Part shown: positions 16,538-24,790 of the stretch, in pieces
How the letters are laid out: the number at the start of each line of letters is the position of its first letter
Numbering within the stretch: position 1 is the stretch's first letter
NCBI GenBank assembly: GCA_964427875.1
Contig: CAYRVX010000023.1
Location: forward strand, 6,496 to 70,495
Direction: 5' to 3'
DNA from: CAYRVX01 sp964427875
GTDB lineage: Bacteria; Planctomycetota; Phycisphaerae; SM23-33
DNA length: 64,000 nt
Notes under the pieces: model-generated
What the model saw: only the letters and a program-made list of their open reading frames with translations
Databases searched by the model: none
What the model was told of the DNA's origin: nothing
Program-made: the position numbers and the translations under genes

Positions 16538-16566
16538 CTTGTATCACGAGGCCGGCTGCTTTGCAA
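16538..16566 (-). promoter_or_regulatory. Sigma70-type promoter of the coiled-coil lipoprotein gene
   Basis: On the - strand: TTGCAA (16566-16561), 17 bases, TACAAG (16543-16538), with TG one base before the -10 (extended -10). It lies about 50 bases before GTG 16489 and is close in sequence to the promoter at 27130-27158. Confidence 0.5.
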
Positions 16567-16576
16567 CGGGTGCGAG

Positions 16577-17212
16577 TCAAGAAACGGCGCTGCGGATCGC
16601 GGCCAGGAGGGGCTCGACGTCCTCGAACGACACCAGGTAGCGTCCGGCGGAGCGGCCGGCCGGGGCGGCGACCATCAGGACCGACCCGCGGACCTCCATG
16701 CAGGGCTCCTCGCCGGGGCCGCCCGCCCAGGCGCCGGCAAGGGCGCCGGCCAGCCGCCTGCTGCCGCTAAAGCTCCAGCCGGCGACGCGCCCGTCGTTGT
16801 CCCGGGCGGCCAGCGGGGCGATGTCCGCGTCGCTGTCGGGCCACATCAGCACGCCCTCGGCGGGTCCCTGGACATCGGCCGTCATGATGTTGTAGTGGCG
16901 AGTCGTCCTGCGTGTACCGTGGCCGAGCTCACAGCGGAAGTCGAAGGTCCGCACGGCCAGGCCGCCCAGACGGCCGTCCGTCACGTTGTTGGCACGAGGA
17001 CTGTGACCGCTGGAGATGAGGGCGAAGTCGCCGTACCGACGGGGCACGTCATAGGGGTCGTCGCGGAAGAACCTTCTTCCCTGTCGGTGAGCGGCCCCGG
17101 CGAGCCGGCGGGTCCGGCGGACCTTGGCCAGCCCCACCACCACAAAAGTGCCGACCGCCGCGACGAGCACCCCGAGCAACACGGCCACGAAGGCATACTG
17201 GAGGAGCACCAC
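16577..17212 (-). CDS. Single-pass membrane protein, unknown function
   Basis: 211 residues from GTG 17212 (GAGAGG upstream). One N-terminal helix (about 4-28) is followed by a soluble domain, with RRFFRDDPYDVPRRYGDFALI, a central LAVRTFDFRCELG strand and a C-terminal VRGSVLMVAAPAG strand-rich part. The alternating strands suggest a beta-domain, but I recognise no family. The start lies 12 bases after the stop of the CX4CH gene, so the two are probably co-transcribed. Confidence 0.65.
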   Translation of the reverse strand: MVLLQYAFVAVLLGVLVAAVGTFVVVGLAKVRRTRRLAGAAHRQGRRFFRDDPYDVPRRYGDFALISSGHSPRANNVTDGRLGGLAVRTFDFRCELGHGTRRTTRHYNIMTADVQGPAEGVLMWPDSDADIAPLAARDNDGRVAGWSFSGSRRLAGALAGAWAGGPGEEPCMEVRGSVLMVAAPAGRSAGRYLVSFEDVEPLLAAIRSAVS

Positions 17213-17224
17213 GAGATGGGCCTC

Positions 17225-18430
17225 TCAAAACGGCGAGGTGCTTTTCTTCGCGGGCCTCGTGGTGGGTCTTCCGATCGGCAGCCCGGGAAGGCCCGCCAGC
17301 GGCACCATCACGTTGGGCGGCCGGTGCTTGATGCGGTAATTCGGGTGCCGAGGGCCCTTGAGGCCCTTGATCCACGCAAGCGTCTGGCGATACGCCGAGG
17401 ACTCCCGGCTGGGAAGAACCGGCTTCCTCTTTACCGGGTGGCGATACTCCGCCTGGGCCGCAGGCAGGCCGTACTGGAGAAGAAGCGATCGCTCCCAGTC
17501 ATCCCGGCGGATCATGAGCAGGCCCTTCTTGTGGTAGGAGTCCAGGATCAGGAAATTGGTGTAGTCGACGTTGACGTTCCGGCTGGCGACGTTGAAGAGC
17601 TTCAGCTTGCCCTTGCCCTTGGCCGAGCCGTGGCAGTTGATCGAGCCGCAGGACCCGGCCACGATGGGCCAGACCGCTCTGCGGAACCCCCTCATGAAGG
17701 CCGGGTCCGTCCTGACGATGATGTCGTCCTTCAGCGGATCGTCGCGGTCGGCCTTTTCCAGGATGTACTCGGCCTGTCTGGCCCTGGGGAACCTCCGGAA
17801 CTTCCGGGTGAAGCCTTCGTCCTGGAAGTCGCCTTTGCCGCCCATCTGCCGGATGAACCGCTCGACGACGTTTTTTTGCAGCCGCACGCTGATCCGCTCG
17901 CCCTTGCGGACCTCTTCGAGACGGATGCGATAGATGTCTTCCATCCTCACGAGCAGCTTCGGCTCGAAAGGCACCTGCTCGGTGCCCGCCGTGGTGCCGT
18001 TGCCTCCGCCGGTGCCCGTTACCTTCTTCAGCCTTGCCTTGGCCTGCCGAAGCAGCAGCGCAGCGCTCTCGTGGTCCTTCTCGATCGCCAGGGCCGCCTG
18101 GAAGCACGCCGCCGCCTCCTTGTAGAGCTTGTTCTCCATGGCCCACTGGCCGAGCTTCACGTGGGCCTCCGCGCTGGTCTTGTCGAGCTTGGCCAGACGC
18201 TGGATGTACCCGCCCTTGGGGTCGCGGATCGACTCGATGGCCTCGATCTGATCGTTGCGGTAGAAGACCACCGCCAGCTTGCCCTTCACCTTGATCCCGT
18301 CGTCGGTCTTCTCGATGATCTCGCCCACGAAGACGCGGCCGTTCTTCAGCCGGATCCGCTTCTTCTCGGCCAGACACGTCGCGGACAGGAGCAGGCAAAC
18401 CAGACCGGACACAAAAGTGCGCTTGAGCAT
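17225..18430 (-). CDS. Secreted protein with SM-like start, TPR and a CX4CH cytochrome-like motif
   Basis: 401 residues, signal peptide about 1-21 (CLA cleavage). A short beta segment (LKNGRVFVGEIIEKTDDGIKV, about 28-66) resembles SM/LSM-like envelope modules. One or two TPR units follow at about 85-130. The C-terminal part holds CGSINCHG (261-268), a CX4CH arrangement followed by GKGKLKLFN and later YRQTLAWIKG. That layout recalls the planctomycete cytochrome-c-like CxxCHG...GKGxLRL modules. If heme is bound, the four-residue spacing would be unusual; it may instead be a degenerate or metal site. It lies downstream of tRNA-Cys and upstream of a small membrane protein. Confidence 0.7.
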   Translation of the reverse strand: MLKRTFVSGLVCLLLSATCLAEKKRIRLKNGRVFVGEIIEKTDDGIKVKGKLAVVFYRNDQIEAIESIRDPKGGYIQRLAKLDKTSAEAHVKLGQWAMENKLYKEAAACFQAALAIEKDHESAALLLRQAKARLKKVTGTGGGNGTTAGTEQVPFEPKLLVRMEDIYRIRLEEVRKGERISVRLQKNVVERFIRQMGGKGDFQDEGFTRKFRRFPRARQAEYILEKADRDDPLKDDIIVRTDPAFMRGFRRAVWPIVAGSCGSINCHGSAKGKGKLKLFNVASRNVNVDYTNFLILDSYHKKGLLMIRRDDWERSLLLQYGLPAAQAEYRHPVKRKPVLPSRESSAYRQTLAWIKGLKGPRHPNYRIKHRPPNVMVPLAGLPGLPIGRPTTRPAKKSTSPF

Positions 18431-18535
18431 ACGTCACCTCTTCCAAGCAGTAACCGCATTCCCACGGCTGCCGAATCTCTGCGGCTTTCCCACCTGCACG
18501 GACAAACGGCGCTCGTCACAGTTAGGTTAGATCAC

Positions 18536-18609
18536 AGGCGGCAGTGGGATTCGAACCCACGAATAACGGATTTGCAATCCGTCGCCTTGGTCCGCTTGGC
18601 TATGCCGCC
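18536..18609 (-). tRNA. tRNA-Cys (GCA)
   Basis: 74 bases. Acceptor GGCGGCA pairs with TGCCGCC; the discriminator is U, as usual for tRNA-Cys. The T arm has GTGGGTTCGAATCCCAC and the anticodon stem-loop CGGATTGCAAATCCG gives anticodon GCA. CCA is not encoded. It follows the 1219-residue TPR gene and has its own promoter. Confidence 0.95.
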
Positions 18610-18621
18610 GTCTACTTCGTC

Positions 18622-18649
18622 AGTATACCCATTCCGCCAGACAGATCAA
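18622..18649 (-). promoter_or_regulatory. Promoter of tRNA-Cys
   Basis: On the - strand: TTGATC (18649-18644), 16 bases, TATACT (18627-18622). The -35 overlaps the stop codon of the upstream TPR gene, and the start point would fall a few bases before the tRNA. Confidence 0.5.
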
Positions 18650-21600
18650 TGCGCGGACTTCGCCTTATCGATGATCTCCTGTGCCTTCCGCTTGATGTTC
18701 TCGAACTCGGGGGCCAGCCCGCCCATGTTCTTGTCCTTCAACTGGAGGATGTTGATGTGGATCACCAGGTTCTTCAGCGCCTCGGGGTCGTTCCCGTAGC
18801 CCTCCAGGTGACACTGGCACCGCTCCAACTGGGCCGGCCAATACACCTTGCTGTTCTCGGGGACGCCGCCGGTGTACTTGCGGAAGAACTCCATCGCCTT
18901 GCCGTACTGCCTGAGCCCCCAGCGGGCCCTGGCCAGGCCGATCACGTTGAGGTGATCCACGATCAGGCCGGTCTTTCGCCTCCTCAAGACCTTCTCCCAC
19001 CCGCGGATCAGGAGGGCCCTGACCCGGGGCAGGCGCTGTTTCTCCTGTTCGGGGCTCTCGGCCTTCCTGAGGAAATCGTAGGCGAACCGGAGCGTGTTGA
19101 GGTCGGGCGAGTCGTTGGGGTCTTCCCCGACGGCCGTCAGCTCCTTCTTGAGCTCGCCGATCATCCGGGCGACGACGTCCATGCTCCCGGCTTGGGCCTC
19201 GATGGCGTCGATCCGCGGGCGGTACTGCTTCTCCAACCAGTCGGCCTGGACCTTCCGCTTGGCCTCGTCCACGGCGAGGCACTTCTCGAAGACGGCCAGG
19301 GCGGTCTGGAAGGCTCCCTTGGCCGCCAGGGGGTCGCTGCGCGTCTGCTCGGCCTTGCCTTTCTGGAGCAGCGAATCGCCGTACATCTGGTGGCGGGCAT
19401 ATCGCTCGCGGACCACGTCGCGCAGGCCGATGACCGCGTTGATCAAGGCGCCGGCCAGGTTCGGCAGGACCTCGGCACGGCTCGCGCCGGGTCTCTTCGC
19501 GTCGGCCACAACACTGTCGAGCACCCCCGCGGCCTTGATCTCCTTGACGTCCGCGCGGTACTCGGCGGCGAGCTTCCCGAACTCCTCGGCCAGCTTCAGG
19601 ACGCCGTCGAGATCGGCCTTCTTCTCCAGCGTTTCGATGTCCCGGCGCCGTTGGCTCAGCCTGGCCAGCTCGATCGGCAGGCCCTTCACCACGTTAAAGA
19701 GGTCTTCGGCGAAGCGAGCGTAATCGAGCTGGTATTTGCTCAGCTCCGTCTGGTGCTTCCGGGCCTCCGAGGCCGTCCTGGCCTGCCCCAGGCGGCGGCT
19801 GATCTGCCGTATCTGCTCCTGGATCTGTGCGACCACCAGCTCGATGAGCTCCTTGGCCTGTTCGGGGTAGACCTTCTTGAAGCCCCCGATCTTGTCGATG
19901 GCCTCGGCGGTCTGCCCGCGCTCGATGAGCTTGCGGATCTCGAACTCGTAGGCATTCCGCAGAACGCCGGTGCCCGGCCACTTCTCGATGGTCCGACGCA
20001 GGTCGGTTAGGGCTTCCTTCTCGAGGGCCTGCCTCTCGGCGGGCTGCTTTCCCTTGGGAAGCTGCTCGTACTTGATGACGGCGGCCTGGTAGTCCGCCTG
20101 GGCCGCCCATTCCCTCAACCCGGCTGCGACGGCCTGGAGCTGCTTCTTCTCCTCGCCCGCGGCGGCCTTGGCCTTCGCGGCGAGGCTGTCGCTCTCCTTC
20201 TGGGCCTCGCCGCTGTACGTCTTCAGCCGCGTCATCAGGGCCTGGGGGTCGGAGTAGAGCTTGAGACGTTCGTTGAGCTGCTTGTGCAGTGCCTCTGCCC
20301 GCCGGGCCACCGTCCCCGCGCCCGGGCCCGCCGCCGACGCGCCCGATTCCTCCCCGCCGCCGCCGGCCGGGGCCGTCGTCGGCTCGGGCACCGCATGGAA
20401 ACCACCGACCTGCTCATAGCTCAGCAGTTGCCCCGCCAGGGCCGTCAACTGCCCCTTGGCCGCGGGGGCGTCGCCCTCGAGCAGCTCGGCCAGATCATCC
20501 CCGGCCAGCACGATCTCGGCGCGAAGCCCCAAAGCCGAGTGCTGGGCCTCCATGTACTCCAGGAGCGTTGACGGGACCTTCTCGTAGGCGGCGATGGCCC
20601 GGCTCTGCCAGTAGAGCTTCACCACCGCGCTCTGCGTGCCGCCCGACAGATTCATGCACTGCGCGGCCAGGTCGAAATTCCACTTGCTCACCCCCTCTTC
20701 GTTCGCCCAGCCGACCAGCAGCGTGTCGATGGCCCGGATGTATTCCATCCGCAGGTTCGCCCCGATCATCTTGCCCTTGGCCAGGCGCTCCTCGGCCACG
20801 GCATAGAGGCTTCGGACCGCGAACTTCGCCGAGCGGAAGGCCAGCCGGTGCTTGGGGTGCAGCCTCGCCAGGGCCGCGAAGCACCTCGCCGCGTCGATGT
20901 TGCGCTTGGCCTTGTTCATCAGGAAGGCCAGCTCCCACAGCACCCCCGGGCGGACGCTTTTGGCGATGCTGGGCGACTTCAGGTCGGGATGGACGAGGAC
21001 CCTGCGCAGCAGTTGCTCGCCCTCCATCTGCTCCGCGGGGTTCTTGGACTCGATCTTGCTGTAGGCCCGCGCGAGGATGACGATCGCGTTGGCCGCGTCG
21101 AGGTCCTCGACGTGGGCGAACTTCGTGGCGACGATGTCCAGGAAGGCCTTGACCAGCTTCGGGTGGTCGGCGTACTTCTCGACGAACGTCAGCAGCACTT
21201 CCTGCCCCTTGGCGCGAAGCTGCTTGGCCCTGGCCGGATCTTTCTCCCTGCGGGCGCTCATCTCGTGGACGTAGTTCCGCAGGAGGATGACTCGCAGGTC
21301 CACCATGACCTGCTTGTCCGGTCCCCAGATGGCCAGCGAGCCCCGCTCGAAGTCCTCGATGGCCTTTTCGGCCTTTGTGACGTCGCCTTCCTCGATGCGG
21401 TTGCGGGCCCGCTCGAACCACGCCCGCTGGCGGAGGTCGCGGCTGGACGCCTCGGGAACGGCCGCCCTGCCGAGGACCGTCTCGGCCCTCTCGTGCTCCT
21501 TCAGCAGCCGGTGCGCAATGCCCGTCACGTACAGCGCCCAGTACATCACGCCGCTTTCGGGGTCCCTGGTGAACGGGCGCATCTCCGCGATGATGTCCCG

Positions 21601-22305
21601 GCAGAGCTGGACCTTCTCGCCCTCATCGTCCAGGGCCATCGCCCGGTGCAGCCGAATCCACGCGGCGTTGTACTTCAGCTCCTGCTCGAGGTCCTCCAGC
21701 ACCGGGACCCATATCATCAGCAGGTTCGGGTCCGGGCGCCATGTGATGAGTTTGTCGGCCACGTCGTCCTTGAGGAGGTCGATCAGATCGACGGCCTGGC
21801 GGGTGTACTTCAGGATGGTCCTGCGGTCCGCGGCCCCGCCCTGGAGATGGCGGAGCCTCAGGACGTGGGGGTTCTCGACGCGGTATCGCCCCATCGCCAC
21901 GCCCAGCTCGAGCCTGTAGCGGAACGTTTCTATCGTCCCGGCGGGCGCGGGGTCGGCGCTCTTATCGGCGAGCTTGACGGCCTGCTTCAGCAGCCCGATC
22001 GCCTCGTCGAGCAGCCGGTTCCTCTCGGTGGGGTCTTGGATCGCGTTGGCCAGGCCCACGCGGATCCTCCCCCGCATCGCGAAGGCGCCCGCCGACTTGT
22101 CGTCCGCGGGAATCTCCCGCTCCAGGGCGTCGAGCAGCTCCGTCATGCCCAGGAAGCTCATCCGCTTGATGAGCCGGTGCGTGGGCAGCCGGTCGTATGC
22201 CCCGCCGGCCTGCGCCTGGGCGAAGGCCGGGCCGGCGGGCCAAAGCCCCAAGGCGCCGATCAGGACCATCCTCGGCACCCGAAAAGCGATCTGCGCTCTG
22301 ATCAT
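18646..22305 (-). CDS. Very large secreted TPR / coiled-coil protein
   Basis: 1219 residues with a signal peptide (about 1-29, PAFA|QA). Almost the whole chain is alpha-helical: TPR-like repeats from about 35 to 600 and again about 950-1200, with a Gly/Ala-rich break near 630-660 (TTAPAGGGGEESGASAAG) and a Lys/Glu-rich coiled-coil-like middle (about 670-900). No catalytic motif. It starts 51 bases after the third ExbD and is the last protein of the vWA-TPR-ExbB-ExbD run. Inference: the periplasmic effector or scaffold of that proton-driven machine. Confidence 0.75.
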   Translation of the reverse strand: MIRAQIAFRVPRMVLIGALGLWPAGPAFAQAQAGGAYDRLPTHRLIKRMSFLGMTELLDALEREIPADDKSAGAFAMRGRIRVGLANAIQDPTERNRLLDEAIGLLKQAVKLADKSADPAPAGTIETFRYRLELGVAMGRYRVENPHVLRLRHLQGGAADRRTILKYTRQAVDLIDLLKDDVADKLITWRPDPNLLMIWVPVLEDLEQELKYNAAWIRLHRAMALDDEGEKVQLCRDIIAEMRPFTRDPESGVMYWALYVTGIAHRLLKEHERAETVLGRAAVPEASSRDLRQRAWFERARNRIEEGDVTKAEKAIEDFERGSLAIWGPDKQVMVDLRVILLRNYVHEMSARREKDPARAKQLRAKGQEVLLTFVEKYADHPKLVKAFLDIVATKFAHVEDLDAANAIVILARAYSKIESKNPAEQMEGEQLLRRVLVHPDLKSPSIAKSVRPGVLWELAFLMNKAKRNIDAARCFAALARLHPKHRLAFRSAKFAVRSLYAVAEERLAKGKMIGANLRMEYIRAIDTLLVGWANEEGVSKWNFDLAAQCMNLSGGTQSAVVKLYWQSRAIAAYEKVPSTLLEYMEAQHSALGLRAEIVLAGDDLAELLEGDAPAAKGQLTALAGQLLSYEQVGGFHAVPEPTTAPAGGGGEESGASAAGPGAGTVARRAEALHKQLNERLKLYSDPQALMTRLKTYSGEAQKESDSLAAKAKAAAGEEKKQLQAVAAGLREWAAQADYQAAVIKYEQLPKGKQPAERQALEKEALTDLRRTIEKWPGTGVLRNAYEFEIRKLIERGQTAEAIDKIGGFKKVYPEQAKELIELVVAQIQEQIRQISRRLGQARTASEARKHQTELSKYQLDYARFAEDLFNVVKGLPIELARLSQRRRDIETLEKKADLDGVLKLAEEFGKLAAEYRADVKEIKAAGVLDSVVADAKRPGASRAEVLPNLAGALINAVIGLRDVVRERYARHQMYGDSLLQKGKAEQTRSDPLAAKGAFQTALAVFEKCLAVDEAKRKVQADWLEKQYRPRIDAIEAQAGSMDVVARMIGELKKELTAVGEDPNDSPDLNTLRFAYDFLRKAESPEQEKQRLPRVRALLIRGWEKVLRRRKTGLIVDHLNVIGLARARWGLRQYGKAMEFFRKYTGGVPENSKVYWPAQLERCQCHLEGYGNDPEALKNLVIHINILQLKDKNMGGLAPEFENIKRKAQEIIDKAKSAH

Positions 22306-22356
22306 CCTCGCCTCACCATCGTTCGCTCAAACTTGTCGCCCTCATCGCCGCGCGCT

Positions 22357-22839
22357 CTACAAGGAGTCCTGCGGGAAGCCGATTCTCGTGAATTCCGCTC
22401 TGACGGCCTGGTTGAAGGCCTCTACGACGAACTCCCACGGCACGTTGGCGTTCGGATGGATCACTACGGGAACGTCGCGCGTTCCCAACGCCGCCTGTCG
22501 CTCCCTGAGGCGGTCGTACAACTGCTGGGGGCTGGTGATCGCCTCCGTCAGCCCGTTCAGTCTGTAGTAGGCCGAGGCATCGTTCGCCGAGCGGCACAGC
22601 GTCACCGTGATCGGGTCGAACCGAGCGCCCCCTGGGATCCCGGGCAGCGTGCCGGGGATTCGCCCCTCCGACTCGCGGAACTCACAAGCCAGCAGGAAGA
22701 ACAGCAGCAGTTGGAACGTCACATCGATCATGGGTGTCAGGGGCGGCTGCATCCTGGGCTTCTTGCAGCGGCGTCCCGGGGCCCGCGACGAGGCCAAGGC
22801 CGTTCGATCGTCCCTGACTCTCTTCGTGACCAGCGTCAT
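22357..22839 (-). CDS. ExbD/TolR-type biopolymer transporter, copy 3
   Basis: 160 residues from ATG 22839, preceded by GGAAGGAG. It has a single membrane helix (about 34-52) with the motif LTPMIDVTFQLLLFF; D39 is the conserved proton-carrying aspartate of the ExbD/TolR/MotB family. It is followed by a periplasmic domain ending NVPWEFVVEAFNQAVRAEF. The sequence closely parallels copy 2 (same RMQPP lead, same IPGTLP after the helix, same C-terminal block), so the two are a tandem duplication. Works with ExbB at 23997-24677. Confidence 0.9.
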   Translation of the reverse strand: MTLVTKRVRDDRTALASSRAPGRRCKKPRMQPPLTPMIDVTFQLLLFFLLACEFRESEGRIPGTLPGIPGGARFDPITVTLCRSANDASAYYRLNGLTEAITSPQQLYDRLRERQAALGTRDVPVVIHPNANVPWEFVVEAFNQAVRAEFTRIGFPQDSL

Positions 22840-22898
22840 GGCGGCACTCCTTCCCGCGCGTGGGCGCCAAACCACGCGGGGCCGTGACTGCGGCTGCG

Positions 22899-23402
22899 TC
22901 ACAATATCTGCTGCGCGAAGCCTATCTTCTTGTACTTGGCACGAACGGCCTGATTGAACGCCTGGACGACGAACTCCCACGGCACGTCCTCGTTGGGCAG
23001 GATCACGATGGGCACCTCGTCGCTGCCGAGCTGATCCTGCCGCTGCTTGAGGCACTCGAACAGTTCCTGCGGGCTGGTGATCGCGACGGAGACGCCGGTC
23101 ATCTCGTAGCTGGCCGAGCTGCGGTCGGCCGAGGCCCGCACCTGGATCTGGATCGGCTCGGGCGGGGGGTTCTGCTCGACCAGTTGGATGATGTTGCCCT
23201 TGCTCGGCAGCGTGCCGGGGATGTTCCCTTCCGTCTCCCGGAACTCGCACGTCAGCAGGAAGAACAGCAGCAACTGGAACGTGACGTCGATCATCGGCGT
23301 CATGGGCGGCTGCATCTTCACCTTGGGCTTCTCCCGCCGCTTGCGGGGCGGGCTGTAGTGGACCGTCTCGTCGCCGGCAGGTTTCTCCTCGGATATTGCC
23401 AT
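22899..23402 (-). CDS. ExbD/TolR-type biopolymer transporter, copy 2
   Basis: 167 residues. A basic cytosolic lead (PPRKRREKPKVKMQPP) is followed by a membrane helix (about 34-52) with MTPMIDVTFQLLLFF; D39 is the conserved protonatable residue. A cysteine sits at the outer helix end (TCEFRE), also present in copy 3 (ACEFRE). The periplasmic part ends DVPWEFVVQAFNQAVRAKY. The start is 14 bases after the stop of copy 1, and copy 3 starts 59 bases downstream. Confidence 0.92.
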   Translation of the reverse strand: MAISEEKPAGDETVHYSPPRKRREKPKVKMQPPMTPMIDVTFQLLLFFLLTCEFRETEGNIPGTLPSKGNIIQLVEQNPPPEPIQIQVRASADRSSASYEMTGVSVAITSPQELFECLKQRQDQLGSDEVPIVILPNEDVPWEFVVQAFNQAVRAKYKKIGFAQQIL

Positions 23403-23416
23403 CGTGCCGCTCCCGG

Positions 23417-23950
23417 TTAGCCTGGCTCTTGGTGGGTGAGGGCCGTGATGTTCATCTTCCGGATTCCGGCGGCGACCCCGGCCCGGATGACCGGGGCGAC
23501 GTCCTGCCAGTTGATCTTCTTGTCCGCCCGGACCTCCATGAAGAACTCCTGTTTCCCCTTGGGCCCGGACGTGGAGTTCCCGGCCTCAAAGCTGACCTTC
23601 TTGCCGCGGATATACTCGATCAGGGCGTCCAGATCGCCCACCTCGAACGGCTGGCGCCTGATCTCATAGCGCAGGGCGGTCGCCTCGTCCAGCGGGTCGG
23701 GGGTCTTGCCGCGCGGATCGATCGAGATCACGTTCACCGTGACCTTGGGGACGTCCAGGTCCTTGCCCCGGACGGCCTTGCTCTGGTGAGGGCGCGGCAC
23801 GAAGACTTCCTTGGAGTACTCCTCGATGGCGACCTGGCTGGTCAGGATGAAGAAGATGATCAACTGGAAGGTGCAGTCGATCATCGGCGTCATGTTGAAG
23901 CCGACCTCGCCGGAATGGGCGGCCTTCGCGAAGATCCGTTCCCTTGCCAT
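23417..23950 (-). CDS. ExbD/TolR-type biopolymer transporter, copy 1
   Basis: 177 residues, the most divergent of the three. The membrane helix (about 20-40) carries NMTPMIDCTFQLIIFFILT with conserved D25. Its periplasmic domain is longer, with a charged insertion around VPRPHQSKAVRGKDLDVPKV and a C-terminal VAPVIRAGVAAGIRKMNIT. The ATG follows GGGAGTGTGAGAC. It is transcribed 46 bases after ExbB. Its difference from copies 2 and 3 suggests a distinct partner or position in the stator. Confidence 0.92.
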   Translation of the reverse strand: MARERIFAKAAHSGEVGFNMTPMIDCTFQLIIFFILTSQVAIEEYSKEVFVPRPHQSKAVRGKDLDVPKVTVNVISIDPRGKTPDPLDEATALRYEIRRQPFEVGDLDALIEYIRGKKVSFEAGNSTSGPKGKQEFFMEVRADKKINWQDVAPVIRAGVAAGIRKMNITALTHQEPG

Positions 23951-23996
23951 GTCTCACACTCCCTGCAAGCCCGCGGCGGCTCGCTCCCGGCGCCGC

Positions 23997-24677
23997 TCAG
24001 GCGCCCTTCGGGGCCGGGCGGAAGGGCGCGATCAGCTCCTCCGCCGCCGCGACCGCCTGGCTCGACAGCGCGTCGATGCGGTTGCGTATCACGGCGAAGA
24101 CGCTCAGCGCCGGGATCGCAACGGCCAGGCCCAGCAGCGTCGTGACCAGCGCGATGCCGATGGACCGCGCGAGGTTCTCCGGCGGCGGCATTCCCCTGGC
24201 CTTCACGATCTCCATGAACGCGAGAATCATGCCCCAGACGGTGCCGAGCAGGCCGAGCATCGGGCTGATGTTGCCGATGAGGTTCAGCCACTCGATCCTG
24301 CGCAGCATGTCGGAGGTCTTCTCTTCGGAGGCCTCTTCCATCGCGCGTTCCATGGCCGCGAACCCGTGGGCGGCCTCCCCGAGCGCCGCATGCACCACGT
24401 AGCTCAGCATGCTCGGCTCGGTGGCGGTCACCTCGATGGCCTCGCGGTACTGCTTGTTGTCGAACAGGCCCTGGATCTGCTGCCGGAGAAGGTCCGGCAT
24501 GATATTGCCCCGCCGAATGCTGATGAAGTAGTGGATGATGAGCGCGACCGTCACGATGCTCAGCCCCCAGATGATCCCCCCGATGATCCCGCCGCCCGGG
24601 TAAACCAGCATTTCCCAGTAACTCATGGTCCGGCCGCCGGAAGCTTGCGCCAAAACAGCCCACTGATAATCTACCAT
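23997..24677 (-). CDS. ExbB/TolQ/MotA-type proton channel
   Basis: 226 residues from ATG 24677, chosen for the strong AGAGGAGA upstream. Three membrane helices lie at about 31-52, 132-156 and 172-195. Family signatures are ISPMLGLLGTVWGMILAF and GIALVTTLLGLAVAIPAL, with the pore threonines T146 and T179/T180. It assembles in the inner membrane as the channel for the ExbD helices and converts proton flow into motion. It is the only ExbB for three ExbD genes. A 6-bp hairpin precedes its binding site. Confidence 0.93.
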   Translation of the reverse strand: MVDYQWAVLAQASGGRTMSYWEMLVYPGGGIIGGIIWGLSIVTVALIIHYFISIRRGNIMPDLLRQQIQGLFDNKQYREAIEVTATEPSMLSYVVHAALGEAAHGFAAMERAMEEASEEKTSDMLRRIEWLNLIGNISPMLGLLGTVWGMILAFMEIVKARGMPPPENLARSIGIALVTTLLGLAVAIPALSVFAVIRNRIDALSSQAVAAAEELIAPFRPAPKGA

Positions 24678-24703
24678 GCTCTCGATCTCCTCTAATCTGG
24701 TCG

Positions 24704-24721
24704 GCAGAGCCCTTTCTCTGC
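24704..24721 (-). other. Intercistronic hairpin before exbB
   Basis: GCAGAG, loop of six, CTCTGC forms a perfect 6-bp stem just upstream of the ExbB ribosome binding site, in a 113-base gap of an otherwise tight operon. It could be an mRNA processing or stability site that sets ExbB level relative to the upstream vWA and TPR genes. Confidence 0.35.
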
Positions 24722-24790
24722 AACTGTCTTCCGTGTGAGTCGGACGATTGTCCCGGCCCGCAGCCGGACCGGGGCCGTCCTGTGGTCATC

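Noticed and set aside
12244..18799. Long + strand frames opposite the sigma, lipoprotein and CX4CH genes
   Set aside because: They overlap convincing - strand genes with recognisable domains, and the translated products show no domain.
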